Source: Symbiodinium natans
Lineage: Eukaryota; Sar; Dinophyceae; Suessiales; Symbiodiniaceae
Length of the DNA stretch: 64,000 nt
NCBI GenBank assembly: GCA_905221605.1
Contig: CAJNDS010000644.1
Coordinates: 1-64,000, forward strand
Reading direction: 5' to 3'
Shown here: in pieces, positions 1 to 11,274 of the stretch
How the letters are laid out: each line of letters begins with the position of its first letter
Position numbering within the stretch: the first letter of the stretch is position 1
Program-made: the position numbers and the translations under genes
The notes under the pieces: model-generated
What the model was told of the DNA's origin: nothing
Databases searched by the model: none
Seen by the model: only the letters and a program-made list of their open reading frames with translations

Positions 1-359
1 TTCAATCGTTTTACCTCTGCTCTGACTTCGTTGCCTTGGGCCGGCCCGAGTGCGAGGCGGCGCGCGTCCGCGTTTACAATTAGTAACCAAAGGTGCCCTT
101 GGCTCTGCTAGACCACGATACTGGGAGTAGGGCTCTTGCATGAAGTTGGCACCCTGGTTGCTTCTGGTGAGGCCAACTTTGTGGCGTGAAAAAAGTGATT
201 CTGAGGCCCTAGGGCTCAGTAACATCGGTAGTACAAGGTTTAGTGAACGGGACTGATCTGTGCCAGCCTTGCGCATTTGCCACCCGGGTGGCGCCCGTGG
301 GGCGGGGGGTTCGAGACAGGGTGCGGCGCCGGTGGGGCGGGGGATGTGGCCCGCGACGT
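1..359. other. GC-rich stretch, no gene recognised
   Basis: Nothing identifiable is seen. The last 80 bases are very G-rich and run into the purine tract that follows. Confidence 0.4.
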
Positions 360-1020
360 GGACGAGGGAAAAGATTAGAGGAGAGAGAAGAGATTCTAAA
401 GATTCGAGAGAGAAGAGAGAAGAGACAGAGACAGAGAGAGAGAGAGGTCAGAGAAGTTAGAGAAGAGAGGGAAGAAAGAGAAGAGAGGGAAGAGAAAGAA
501 GTCAGAGAAGTTAGAGAAGTTAGAGAAGAGAGTGAAGAGAGACAAGAGAGAGAAGAGAGAGAAGAAAGAGAAGAAAGAGAAGAGATAGAAGAGAGAGAAG
601 AGAGAGAAGAGAGAGAAGAAAGAGAAGAAAGAGAAGAGATAGAAGAGAGAGAAGAGAGAGAAGAGAGAGAAGAGAGAGAAGAGAGAGAGAAGAGAGAGCA
701 GAGAGAGAGCAGAGAGAGAGCAGAGAGAGAGAAGAGAGAGAGAAGAGAGGGAAGAGAGAGAAGAGAGAGAAGAGAGAGAAGAGAGAGAAGAGAGAGAAGA
801 GAGAGAAGAGAGAGAAGAGAGAGAAGAGAGAGAGAAGAGAGAGAAAAAGAAACCCCAGAGAGAGAGACGAGAGAGAAAAGAGAGAGAAAATAAAGAGCAA
901 AGAAGGAGAAGAAAGAGAAGAGACGAGAGAGAGAAGAGACGACAAGGAGGATAGAGAGAGAGAGAAAAGGGAGAGAGGGAGCGAAGAGATGGAAAAGAGT
1001 AAAAAGAGAAAGAAAACAGA
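360..1020. repeat. Purine tract built on AGAGAGAAG-like units
   Basis: About 660 bases are almost only A and G on the plus strand, made of irregular GAGA and GAGAAG units. Several frames stay open across it and read as Arg/Glu-rich on the plus strand or Ser/Leu-rich on the minus strand. That follows from the repeat and is not evidence of a gene. A polypurine-polypyrimidine tract this long can adopt triplex DNA. Confidence 0.9.
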
Positions 1021-1894
1021 AAAATAAATAAAAGGAAAATATAAGCAGCATAAGCAATAAGGGTGTGGTGTTGCTAGACGGTTGCAAGTTCCACGTGTGT
1101 ATGCGTGTGCACCCTCAGCATGGGTATCAGCGGCTTGGACCTTCACTCCCTGAACCCTTACACCCCTTCCACTGCCGACACCCATAAAACAACAACGCCC
1201 TGGCCCGAACCCTTGACCCCAGTATCGTCTCCCCCAAAACTATTCCAACCGGGGCTTTGGGACGGCCGAGGTGTTTCGGGGTTCCATTGTCAAGATGTTT
1301 TCTTACACAAATAAATACCCCCCCCCCCCTCTGACGCAGATGCCCAGATTTGTAAAAGTTTCGATTCTGAGGAAGCGTCGGCTGATGAGAGGCCGCAGCT
1401 TTGGACCAAGGAGCCTGGATGACACCGTGGGTCTTATTCTCAGGCCCAACAAGGCCTGATTGCGGCACGTCAAAGGAGATGATAGCATCAAGAATCAAGC
1501 CTCCAGCCTTCTTTCTGTAGGCCATCTACCCCTACCACAGCTACCAAATCCTGGAACGACGCGACGAGATGCTCCCAGTCTGAAGCGGCGGCCTTGACCG
1601 GCAGCAGCGTGGGGAGGCCGGAGTCCTCAAAGCTCACTTTCACAGGAACCCCGAGGGCGGGACATCGCAGTTAGAAGCCCTGAAGAACCCCAGGATTCTT
1701 GGGCAAGGCCTTTTGGACGGGAACGGGAGGCCTCTTAAGTGTCGGGTCGGGCATTCGGGCGGTTGGCTGATAAACATAAGAGGCCTCTGGGCGTAGCTTA
1801 GGACCAAGATTTTTTGCAAAGTTCTTGAAAGGCAGGCTCCCACAATCTCCCATAGCTAACAAAGGGCCAGCATATTGCGCTGCAGCCAAGCCTA
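1021..1894. other. Unassigned stretch with a possible minus-strand exon
   Basis: On the minus strand between about 1670 and 1485 an open frame of about 58 codons reads like protein (it contains VKVSFEDSG and SDWEHLVASF). It is in frame, across a single TAA, with a longer open frame reaching 2063. It could be a downstream exon of the candidate gene at 1896-2572 or a decayed one; no family is recognised. A C12 run lies near 1318. Confidence 0.25.
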
Positions 1895-1895
1895 C

Positions 1896-2572
1896 CGGCA
1901 GGCTCGCCCCGAAACATGAAATGCCAAACTCTCGCGTGACTGCAAGGTGTGCACAACTCTGCGATTGCGTGATGCAGCAATTTCCATCAAGCTGTCGAGT
2001 AGCATACTCGTGATGTGAGCGTGAGAGTTGCGCATGGTTTCCATGACGCGTTGTAAGCCCCAAACCAGCCTAATGCCCATACCCGAACACCTAATATGCC
2101 CCAAGCCCTTTTTAGCCGTATTTTCACTCAAAACACTAGCAACACCCAAACTCACCGCAGTCGCAAACCGAAGTTTACCCTCAATGCCTTGCAAATCTGC
2201 TTGCCTCCACTTGCGGAAAGACGGAGGGGGCATTTGGGGCCTCGGAGCACAGGTCGAGGGAGAAAGCAGCGAGCAAATTCGGGGGCAGTAGGGACATGTG
2301 AAAGGGTTGAGGTTGATTACCTGGCTCGGCTCCCAGAAAAGCAAGGATCGCTCCCCGCCAGTCCAAGAAGCACTTGAGCTGCTGACGGGATTGTGAAGAC
2401 CTTGCTCAGACATAGAAGGAAACAGAACAAAAACACACAACAGGATTTGCATAGCAAGCGTACGCGTGGGTGCTGTTTGCATCAGCATCTGCGGCCCTGC
2501 TAGATCTAGCTCTTGCGCGCACGGTGAGGCCAAACACACGTAGGTGTAGCCGTAGCAACGTTCGTTGCTCAT
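1896..2572 (-). CDS. Candidate two-exon gene of unknown function
   Basis: I do not recognise a family. On the minus strand exon 1 would run 2572-2321 (84 codons, ATG at 2572, another ATG at 2452) and end at a GT donor. Exon 2 would run from 2209 to a GT donor at 1896. The 111-bp intron between them has a pyrimidine-rich 3' end (CTCCGTCTTTCCGCAAG), and both junctions are in phase 0. From the Met at 2452 the first 15 residues are hydrophobic (MQILLCVFVLF), like a signal peptide or membrane anchor. Exon 2 has an amphipathic, protein-like composition (GKLRFATAVSLGVASV). It must continue downstream, perhaps into the open frame at 1670-1485. The intron is also open by chance, so chance coding across the whole stretch cannot be excluded. 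Confidence 0.35.
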
Positions 2573-2824
2573 GCAACTTTAAATTCCGAAACTTGGGGCT
2601 CGTCAAATCTCCCCGGACTTAACATCCTGAATCATCTTGTAACACGGAGAAGCTGCCGCAGTCGGCCAGCTTGGGCTCCTTGCGCAATCACCAACTGCAT
2701 CTCAGTCCTACCAAGAAGTTGTAAGATGTTGCTGGCATACTGCTTGCCATTCCCCATCAAGCAGGCCTGCAACTCTCAGCACGCCAGAATGTCACCCCAG
2801 CCGAAGCTTCTTCTCTTGAAGGGG

Positions 2825-3000
2825 GAGATCAGTCTGTTGTCGCTTCGACAGTGGTAACCTCTCGCAAAGCTGCTGCTCTCATAGTGCGAAGAAAGGCGTT
2901 GCGGAGGCCTCCGCAACGCCTTTCTTCGCACTATGAGAGCAGCAGCTTTGCGAGCGTAAGCAAAAGCCTACCACTGTCGAAGCGACAACAGACTGATCTC
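2825..3000. repeat. 176-bp near-perfect inverted repeat
   Basis: The two arms meet at the palindrome GCGGAGGCCTCCGC (centre 2907/2908) with no loop. The inner 47 bp (2861-2907 against 2908-2954) pair perfectly. The outer 32 bp (2825-2856 against 2969-3000) also pair perfectly. They are separated by 4 bases on the left and 14 on the right, giving an asymmetric internal loop. No ORF or known element is associated. Confidence 0.95.
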
Positions 3001-4740
3001 GCCAAGCAATAGAAACGATTCGCCCTCAGGCGCCCATGAGTGGCCCGTCCGAGATGCGCCACGTGGACTTGAACCCAGAGGGGTGGAGCTCGACAGTGTC
3101 GCAGTTCCGCGTGCAGCCACCAAGTCGCCTCAATGCAAACCCCTACGGTTATGTCCCGCTGCCCAGACAGAAAACACTGACATGGCCCAGCACCCCTCTG
3201 AGCACAGAACACAATCACGTTGTGTGTAGTCGATCTCTTGCTCCATGGCACAGCGCGCACACAGCGCTCGTGTGACCAATTGCTCCGAGGTTTGTGGTAA
3301 ACTAGCACGAGTCCAAATATTGCAGCAGTGATTGTGCGGCTTAGTCAATATGCGAAGACACTCATATGCACGTTGGCTGTTTGCTCGAGTTGTAATCGAT
3401 GACCTCAACATCCCCGACACGATGGTATACTCTCTTGTGTCACCTTGTTCTGTGCACTACAACCGTATGCTGCATGATCTACCAGATGATGAATGTGCTG
3501 TTGCTGTCGATGCATATGCTGCTCACACAAATCATTGTAATTCTGTGCTTGGGCGTCCAAGAACCATGCGCGATTGGACTCGGTGCTGAGAGCAGGATTC
3601 AGCATGAGAATTGTGTTGTCTGCGCCACCATTCATGTAAGCCCCTGACCAGCGTTCTGCGTCCAGACCTCGCGGCCGAGGACCCGCAAAACCTTCTGAAC
3701 CCCCACTCTTCAGACGGCACTTTCAATGTCCAGATGGTTGAAAGCAGCCTTGAACCCCAAACGTCAGACCTAGACCACTGTTCAAGCCCTGAAGCTTAAA
3801 CCCTTACTGCGTGAAGCTTGGAACCCCAACCCCTAAAATCCAACTGTGGAACAGCAAAAGCATGAAGCCCCTCTGAACTCATACAGCCCTTCAACATCTT
3901 CAGGCCGGCCTATGCAAATCTCCAGTCCCAAAACCAAGTCAACTGCAATCGTCCCAAGAAACTTATTGCTCGACATCGACTAGGCCCATCCGACACGGTA
4001 CAGAACAGAGTTGGGGCACGACCAGCAAAAGTTCAGGCCAGTCCGGCTCAACACCCTTCTAGATTCCGGCAGATGAATGTGTCCGAGCTTGTCATCAAGA
4101 TGGTGCGCGCATGCAGAGAGAAAGCCTAGGGAGCCCTAATCGTTAGCCCCTTAAAAGAAGTTTCACCGAGCCGGGCCTGGGATTGCCGGTACATGGTCTT
4201 CGCAGAAGCTATGCTGCTCAGCTGGAACCAAATGCTTGCCATTATGTAAAAGGCTGGCGTAGTAGGCTTCTATGAATCTGCATCGGCATCGGGTTCGCTT
4301 TTCCTCAAGAACCCTAGGTTTCGGTCGCGGAGCTTAGGGCGTCAAGCACACCAAAAAAGCCCTTGATCACAATACTGAAAAAATCACTTCGAGCATCCCA
4401 CCCTGTCCCAATTTGACAGCCCATATATCGGTTTAGAACATTACTGTTATTTGTGTGGTTCAGATATGACTTGTGCATGTCAGGGGCGTTGCCTAAGTCA
4501 GATACTTCAACTTTCATGTTTTACAATGCTTGTAGGATGCGCATTTCTTGTCTCCGGACGCCGTTGATAGAAAGCCTGGAATACTGGTTTTACATTTGAA
4601 GCTCTCCTACGAAAACACTGGCTTCAACAAAGCCACAGGTCAGATATGCTGCATTGCTCAGAAATGCGAATCCGATCATCTAGCATTGAAACTTCAATCG
4701 CTGTGGTCACTACTACAAAAGATGTCATATCTCTAAGTTC
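3001..4740. other. No gene recognised
   Basis: Only short, unconvincing open frames are present. I see no domain, repeat or RNA gene that I can support. Confidence 0.4.
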
Positions 4741-4878
4741 ATTCTACAAACAAATGAATATGCATCAATATACATGCACATATACATATAAATATACATA
4801 TAAATATACATATAAAGATAAATATAAAGAAAAATAAATAAATATGGATATAAATATAAATATAAATACAAATATAAG
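4741..4878. repeat. AT-rich TATA/ACATATAA microsatellite
   Basis: Irregular repeats of CATATAAATATA type, then AAATATA units, end directly at the GGTACCCCC motif that starts the next element. The same kind of AT microsatellite borders the related GGATCTTTGGGGG motif at 9128-9150. Confidence 0.8.
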
Positions 4879-6030
4879 GTACCCCCCCCCCAAGATCCAT
4901 ACTTTTTTGCTTTGTTTTATGTATTTATTATTTTCCTTTGTTGTTGTATGTTTTCCTTTCGTCGTCTGTTGAATCTATGTGTTTCTATTCTTAAAACCGT
5001 TATTGAAATATTGAAGTACCGAGAGTCCCTGACAATGTAAGTTCTTAGTTCCAGCCTTGTTGAAATTCAATATTTCAATGAGTTTCAATAAGAGGTAACC
5101 CAAGAACTAAGAATCCAGCCCAAGAGCGTCTGACAATCTTAGTTCTTAATTCTTAGTTCCACCCTTATTGACATCAAATATTTCACATGGGCTTTGAATA
5201 AGAGGTAACCTTCAATCTTTCAACCAAGACAGCAGAAAGGGTTGCCCCTCCTTCCCCCTCCTGTCCACTCCGCTCCGCTGCGCTCTCTGGTTGTTTTGTA
5301 AGAGCTTGTTCAAGGCTTATCTGAGGGACTAGGATTTGAAAGAGAAGGCCCGAAGCTCTATAGGGTTGATATAAGGCTTTGATCCCTAAGCCTTAAAGCC
5401 TATAGGGTTTAGGCTCAATCCTTAAACCCTAATTCTTTAACCATACATAGGGTTTCCAAGGTTAAGCTATTAGACTTAAACCCTTAACCGTAACCCTTTA
5501 AACCCCATAGTGAAGGTTTAAAGGCTTCGGATGTAAGGTCTAGGCACTTGAAACTAAGCCGGCAAGTAAACCTACACCCTTAACCTTAAAGCTTTGGGGT
5601 TAAGGGGGTTAATAGAGGTTAAGGGTTTCAGGCTTAAGCAGTCAAACCTAAGGCCATTGAGGTTAAACCAGAAGTGTTTAAGGCTTAGGCGGTTCAGAAC
5701 CCGAAAACCCTGTAGGGCTCTACAAGGTTCAAAGGTGTTAAGCCTACAGGCGCTGATGGTATACTTGCGCGGACCTTAGGTTGTTTAACCATTTAGCCCT
5801 ATAGGGCTGGGCTAACGGTTTAGGGCTTTTCAGGGTGTATCCCTAAAACCCTCACGGGCTTAGCCCTCTAGGGTGTAGATTCGACAGGGTAAAAGGTCTA
5901 GGGTTTAAGATTCAGGCATTGCCTGTAGAACTCTAACCTTACGACTATCTACAAAAGCCCTAAACCCTAAACACTATTCTTGTTTTTACTCATAAATAAG
6001 ACATAAAACCTGGATCTTTGGGGGGGGTAG
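4879..6030. mobile_element. Possible 1.15-kb non-autonomous element with inverted ends
   Basis: The left end reads GGTAC, a C-run, then AAGATCCA (4879-4900). The right end, 6011-6030, is its reverse complement (TGGATCTTT, a G-run, TAGC). Just inside both ends a second match, GTTTTATGT, can be aligned. Both outer sides are AT-rich. The inside carries two imperfect copies of a ~90-bp unit ending AATAAGAGGTAACC (about 5020-5102 and 5126-5213). It also has an 11-bp inverted repeat AAGAACTAAGA (5102-5112 with 5138-5148), and from 5300 to 5970 many degenerate TTTAGGG/CCCTAAA-like words. There is no coding sequence, so if it is mobile it is non-autonomous. The target duplication is unclear in the AT-rich flanks. 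Confidence 0.4.
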
Positions 6031-7479
6031 CTACAATAAATATACATAACGTTGACGCATTGGCTCAAGGCACCCTCGCAACCAAGTCGTAATCGCTCGA
6101 CTTATGAAGACACTGTTTCTGGCGCGGGGTATCGGCTGAGTCCGTCCGGACACTCGCCTTTCAACACAGTTGGCACCGCAAGCAGGCTGACGACAACAGG
6201 ATCCTATTCCGTAAGCACAGATGACTCGCTCTGGTTATGATCAAAGCGGTTTCTGGCGTGTGAAACTTCGCACGCGATGCTTCGTGAGCACAGGTGAAAC
6301 ATTAGATCCTGGGCCAGGACGGCAACTGTTCCAACGCCACCTTAGCTGTCGCATGGAACTGTTGTGATGCATCTGTCAAAATGCAGCAAGCTCCAAACAC
6401 AAGCCTGATAAATCCTGCTCCAAGGTGCTGTACGAGTGCCCTCAGGCCTTTTACTTTCACTTTCATCTGCTTCTCACATGCAGCCGTTGCCTCAATGTGT
6501 TTCAGAGTGTCGTTACGTCTGTAGAATTGGGTTGATTTGGCAGTGGAACCGTGCGCTCAAAAGCTAGCGACTGTCAGGTCTCTTTGTCCTCTTGGCTTGC
6601 AGCCAGGACAGTACCGGGAGGGAAATCGAGAATGAGACGTAAAATGCCGTTGCTTTCAATTCAGACAGTTGCATGACACTGCCACTGGAACTTGTGACGT
6701 GTGAGGAACATGAAAGCATGGCCTCAAAACACCAGTTTGTCTCGATGAGATCTCGGCCTGGGAAGCAGAGCACCTCGCTGTCAGGGGCAAAGAAAGCTCG
6801 AGCGCAGACATGCGCAGGCGCTGCGAACAGAAAAGGCTCGCAAACGACAAGACAGCGGAGCTGACGTGCAAACATGGGGCTACAGTTACGCAGACGATGT
6901 AAGCGGGCTCACACAGAAAAGGCACAAAGCAGACCTGGCTGGCGTTCCGGCAAGGGCAATTTTGCAAAGCAGGCTTTTCTAACTGGCTCAGACACGACGC
7001 ACACGGAGCAAACACGAGCAACAGGGTAAGACAGGAAGGGCACAAAGCTGACCCGACAACAGGATATGTGGCGAAGTAGCAAACAGACGTTGCTACAGCT
7101 CAACTGATGTGACTATTGCTATCGCGTTGTCGCTAAGATGGTAAGAACCCACTATCGGCGAGCCAAAACGGGACGCAAGGAACTGTGTTCCAAAAAATGT
7201 CCACTCCGTGTAGCTACTTGGCGGCGCGCCGGCGCCGGCGCTCCTCCACCAGCAGCAACGTTATTAACATGCAGTTGAAAGGCATGGAAACGTCAGCAGC
7301 TGTGAAAAGGCGCAAAATGCCTGTCATGCCGATGCTTCAGGATCCGAGACCCGCTCCTTCTCAAGGCGCTTCCTGGTTTGGGAGGTGTACGCCTTGCAGG
7401 CCTGCAGCCATCAGACACAACGGCAGATGTCGGGTCTTTCCTCCTATCAACCGGTGACCTCGAACGCTTGCGACTACTA

Positions 7480-7483
<4 letters not shown>
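6031..7483. other. No gene recognised
   Basis: Open frames of up to about 130 codons exist on the minus strand (6656-7045) but have Cys/Ser/Leu-rich chance-like composition and no motif. A short match to the end of the dinoflagellate spliced leader near 6058 is discussed under the rejected items. Confidence 0.35.

Positions 7484-7552
<69 letters not shown>
7484..7552 (+). repeat. (CTG)23 microsatellite
   Basis: Twenty-three uninterrupted CTG triplets. Poly-Leu and poly-Ala frames across it are repeat artefacts. Confidence 0.97.
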
Positions 7553-8588
7553 AGGACTTACTACTACTGCTACTACTGTACCAAGACCTAAGAATTTGTC
7601 CAGAAAGAGCTCAGTAGGGAGAACATATCAATAAGCCATTGTATCCAATTCGCGAACACTTTTTCTTTGGGGAACAGAATTGAGCATCTAAGCACCTCAA
7701 CACCAAATATTCGACCCCACAATGACGCAGCAGTCAGCGGCAAACAGTCAGAAGGCGCATCCTGACCGTTCTCCTCTTTCTTGGGGGGGCTTCCGATGCT
7801 AAAGATTCTGGTCTTTGGGTATAGTCGGGGTACCCCGAATACCCCCAAACCCTCAGATAGGTGGAAACCCTAAGCGCCTGAACAAGCCTTGCTGGTCTGG
7901 CCATCATCCTTCAAAACCTGGAAAGGACTTTGGAGATGGGGGTTTCGAGGGCAGGCCAAACCGGATTAAGGCTTCAGGGTTTAGGGTGTTGGGGGATGGG
8001 AGCCTGTTAGCTGCCGGGTTTGGATTCGGGTTGGGGTTCATGAGCCTGGTGCACAAAAGGAAAGAATGAAAGTTGACAAAGGTGCATCTTTGACCAGGTG
8101 TCCGATCCTCGATCTGCTGCACTAGGGTTTAGGTTGAGGGTTTATGGCTTGGGCTATTGCAAACTATGCTACGGATGGCATTGGGCATACTTATGTGAAG
8201 CCAGGCGCCAAAACAGAGAGCCCCGAAGCCTTAAAGCCCGAAGCCTTTAAGGCTTGCTTCGGGCTTAGAGTTTGGGGTCCCTAAGCCCGAAATCCTAAAA
8301 ACCCTAAACCCTAAACCCTAATGGGGTTACGGCTTCTGGGCTTCGGCCCTCCTCGTGCGAAGACCCCAACCTTAAACGGGCTTAGCTTTAAATGCCGATA
8401 TCATAGGGTTATGAGGTTCTACAACTAGGTACCGCCTAAACCTTAAGCCTATAGTTTTTAACCCTAAAGGGCTAAGCCCGTGAGAGTTTTAGAAATCAAC
8501 CCTGCCAAAACCTCAAAACCTTTGAACCCGATAGGCTTTAATGGTGTGCAGACTAAGGTCTGGGCTATAGGGGTTAAACCTTTAAGTT
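7553..8588. other. Unassigned stretch with palindromes and TTTAGGG-like tracts
   Basis: No gene is recognised. At about 7814-7850 there is a near-palindrome centred on CGGGGTACCCCG and flanked by GGGTAT / ATACCC. At about 8236-8270 AAGCCCGAAGC pairs with GCTTCGGGCTT. At 8291-8320 there are three CCCTAAA units, and degenerate versions continue to 8590. A minus-strand frame at 7588-7848 has a protein-like tail, but no family is seen. Confidence 0.5.
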
Positions 8589-8906
8589 AAATGCAGACCA
8601 CCCCCAGGAACCAAGAACCAAGAACCAAGATGCCCAGCACTCTTGATTCTGGAATCTTGGTAGAACTGCATTCAAATAGTTACGTTAAATTCAGACCACC
8701 CCCCGGAACCAAGAACCAAGAATCAAGAGTCCTGGGCATCTTGGTTCTTGGTTCTTGGTTCCTAGTGCTGGTCTGCATTTAACTTAAAAATTTTAAATGC
8801 AGTTGTAAAAGCAGCCCAGCCCCAGGAACCAAGATTCCAGAATCAAGAGTCCTGGGCATCTTGGTTCTTGGTTCTTGGTTCCTGGGGGTGGTCTGCATTT
8901 ACCTTA
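8589..8906. repeat. Three stacked ~100-bp palindromic elements
   Basis: Each unit starts AAATGCAGACCACCCCC or a variant and continues GGAACCAAGAACCAAGA. It has a short centre (…TGCCCAG…/…CCTGGGCA…), then returns as TCTTGGTTCTTGGTTCC and ends GGTCTGCATTT. The units lie at about 8589-8675, 8690-8785 and 8795-8906, separated by AT-rich spacers (TTAACTTAAAAATTTTAAAT). The second and third have the best-preserved arms, about 40 bp each. They resemble foldback miniature elements. Confidence 0.8.
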
Positions 8907-9127
8907 AATTGTTAAATGCAGTTTTATTCACAGGGTCGTGTCCGCATTTAGCTTAAATTTTTTACTTGCGATTTAAATTCGCGGGGCCTCGGTCAAGTAA
9001 ATTAAGGTAATGGTGCCGTATGACGTTCATCATCATGTGTTTGGCTAGTAAAACACAGAAAAAGTAAAGTAGCGCATCAACAACACAGCAACAAAACATC
9101 AACAGAGGGAACAAAAGGGAAAAAGGG

Positions 9128-9420
9128 TGGATCTTTGGGGGGGGGGTACCAAATATAAATATAAATATATAAATAAATATAAATGAAAAAATAAATATAA
9201 ATATGAATATACATATACATATACATATACATACAAATACAAATACAAATACAAATACAAATACAAATACAAATACAAATACAAATACAAATACAAATAC
9301 AAATACAAATATAATATAAATAGAAATAGAAATATAAATAGAAATAATCATGAATAGAAATATACATGTACATACATACATACCTACATACATACATACA
9401 GACATGCAGACATACCTACA

Positions 9421-9451
<31 letters not shown>

Positions 9452-9475
9452 GTGTATACAAAGAGAGAGAGAGAG
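9128..9475. repeat. GGATCTTTGGGGG motif with AT, ACAAAT and TACA microsatellites
   Basis: TGGATCTTT, a G-run and GGTACC (9128-9150) match the ends of the element at 4879-6030. They are followed by AAATATA units, about thirteen ACAAAT hexamers (9233-9310), TACA tetramers (9362-9450) and a GA run (9458-9477). There is no left-hand partner for the motif nearby. Tyr/Ile/Val-rich frames across it are artefacts. Confidence 0.85.
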
Positions 9476-10038
9476 AGCAGTCTTCTTGAGGATCAGAGTA
9501 TCATCTCCCTCATGAATATGATTCTTCATGGTCTTTGTCACGAGAGTAATCTATTTCAGTCAATAACTATGAATAATGATATCAATGTATCGTGAAAAAT
9601 GAAGGATGAAGGCCATATCATCCATTCCCATAGTTTCAGCATGCGTTGAATTTGATCCAAGCTTGTGTTCGATTGCATGAAAAATCTGTTGTACCAAAAA
9701 CTCGTCGACTGCAAAGCCAGGCAGAGAAGTCCAACAGATACATGACTGCACAGACTATGATCCGACCACAGAACTGCCAAGAAGAGGGTGAAACGACTGC
9801 ACAGACTGCACACACTGGTTTTCCCTTCGCAGCGGCCGGTAGCGTGTGATTGTGACGAAGTCCAACCTTGACTCTCCCCGATATTCAAGGAAGTCCAAGT
9901 GATAATAGCCCTTCCGAGCATCTCTGCATTCGGAGCGACAACACCTGTCGCAAAGAGCAAAACTTGGAACTTTCTGGGATTAGGAGTACACCGACTACGC
10001 AGCCTGTGCCGCTTCTGGAGTGTTTTTGTCCTTCTCAC

Positions 10039-11242
10039 CTGCTGTTGCTCCGACCACGGCGTCCACGGCTGTCGTCTCGCGAAGCATCGCGTCGCTGCCC
10101 GCACCTCGGTTCTCTCAACCCTTGTCACTGGCCACTGAAACGCAGCACCCCAAAATGAGCACCTCAGCCTGAAAAAGAGCCCCCACAAAGCACAAGCGAC
10201 AATGCCACACACATCCGAGGCACTTGAAGCACACATCCTTGGACGCAAAGACCATGGCGCCACAGTTGGGACAGTCCCAGTCACCTAAGCTAGCAGCAAG
10301 AAGCACATGGTCCTTCACTGGAACTGTGAACTACCGGGCAAGATTTCTCATACAACGGAAGCAACACCAACCGTCCTTCACATGACCAGTTTGCTGTAGT
10401 CCTGGGATATGTTCGGGAATCTCGGACGTGAGCAGAAACGGTACGGTCACCCTGCCATTGAACTAAACTCCAACGCTTGGCCACTGTCACTATGTCCCGC
10501 GAAATCCCGAACTTGAAGCCTTCATGGACCGCTCTCTGCAGCCGCGATCGCCCGGCCGCCTTTCTGGCCCGCCCCCACCACCACCGCCGCCGCCGCCACC
10601 ACCACGGCCTGGGGTTTGTGGTTTTGTGGTACGATAATATAAGCATATGGCAACACAATGGACCCATAATTTTCAACTTCAAACTACTCTCTCATTCAGA
10701 AAATGTGGGGAGCGGGAGTAGTTCGGTTTTAAGGGGGAAGGGATTGGGACTTCCGGAAGGCTTTAATAGGCTTTATGCTTTTCTCTCGATGCTCCATTTG
10801 ATCAAGCCAGGTGAGCAGGCATGCTAAGAACAGGCAAACGAACTTGGTGTCCAAAGGGCGCGGAGGGGGCGAACGGCGCCGGCTGCGGCTGCGGCTGCGG
10901 CTGCCGCGGCTACGGCTCCGACGCTTGCGCCGGCCTCCGACAGCCTCCACCTGCACAAGGGAGGATATCGGAGAATGCCTCTTCAGGAAGCAGGAGGAAC
11001 CGGCAAGAAACAAAGGATGCACTGATCGGAAATCGGCTCCAACATATTCCAACATACTCCCGAAAGGACCCGCAAACAACAGCGCGCAATCAAGCCAGCA
11101 TCGCCTCGCGAGCACGGTCCTTACCCTTGCGGTCGTCCCATTCAACCTTTCAGGAGTTTGATCTGGAGATCCTCTGAGGTTCTACTCGAGGTTGTGAGCT
11201 CCTACCGTCAGCTCTTGATGAACGCAAAAACGTGTTGGAATA

Positions 11243-11274
<32 letters not shown>

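Noticed and set aside
243-1185. Long Arg/Glu-rich or Ser/Leu-rich proteins across the purine tract
   Set aside because: Several frames on both strands are open, as expected from an AG-only repeat, and there is no non-repetitive domain.
6052-6075. GCATTGGCTCAAGG as a relict dinoflagellate spliced leader inserted by retroposition
   Set aside because: Only the last 10-11 bases match the leader (…TTGGCTCAAG); the CCGTAGCC half is absent. The same holds for TTTGGCTCAAG near 33002. Short partial matches are expected by chance.
8962-9441. Hydrophobic Tyr/Val/Phe-rich membrane protein on the minus strand
   Set aside because: It is encoded entirely by TATAAA, ACAAAT and TACA microsatellites.
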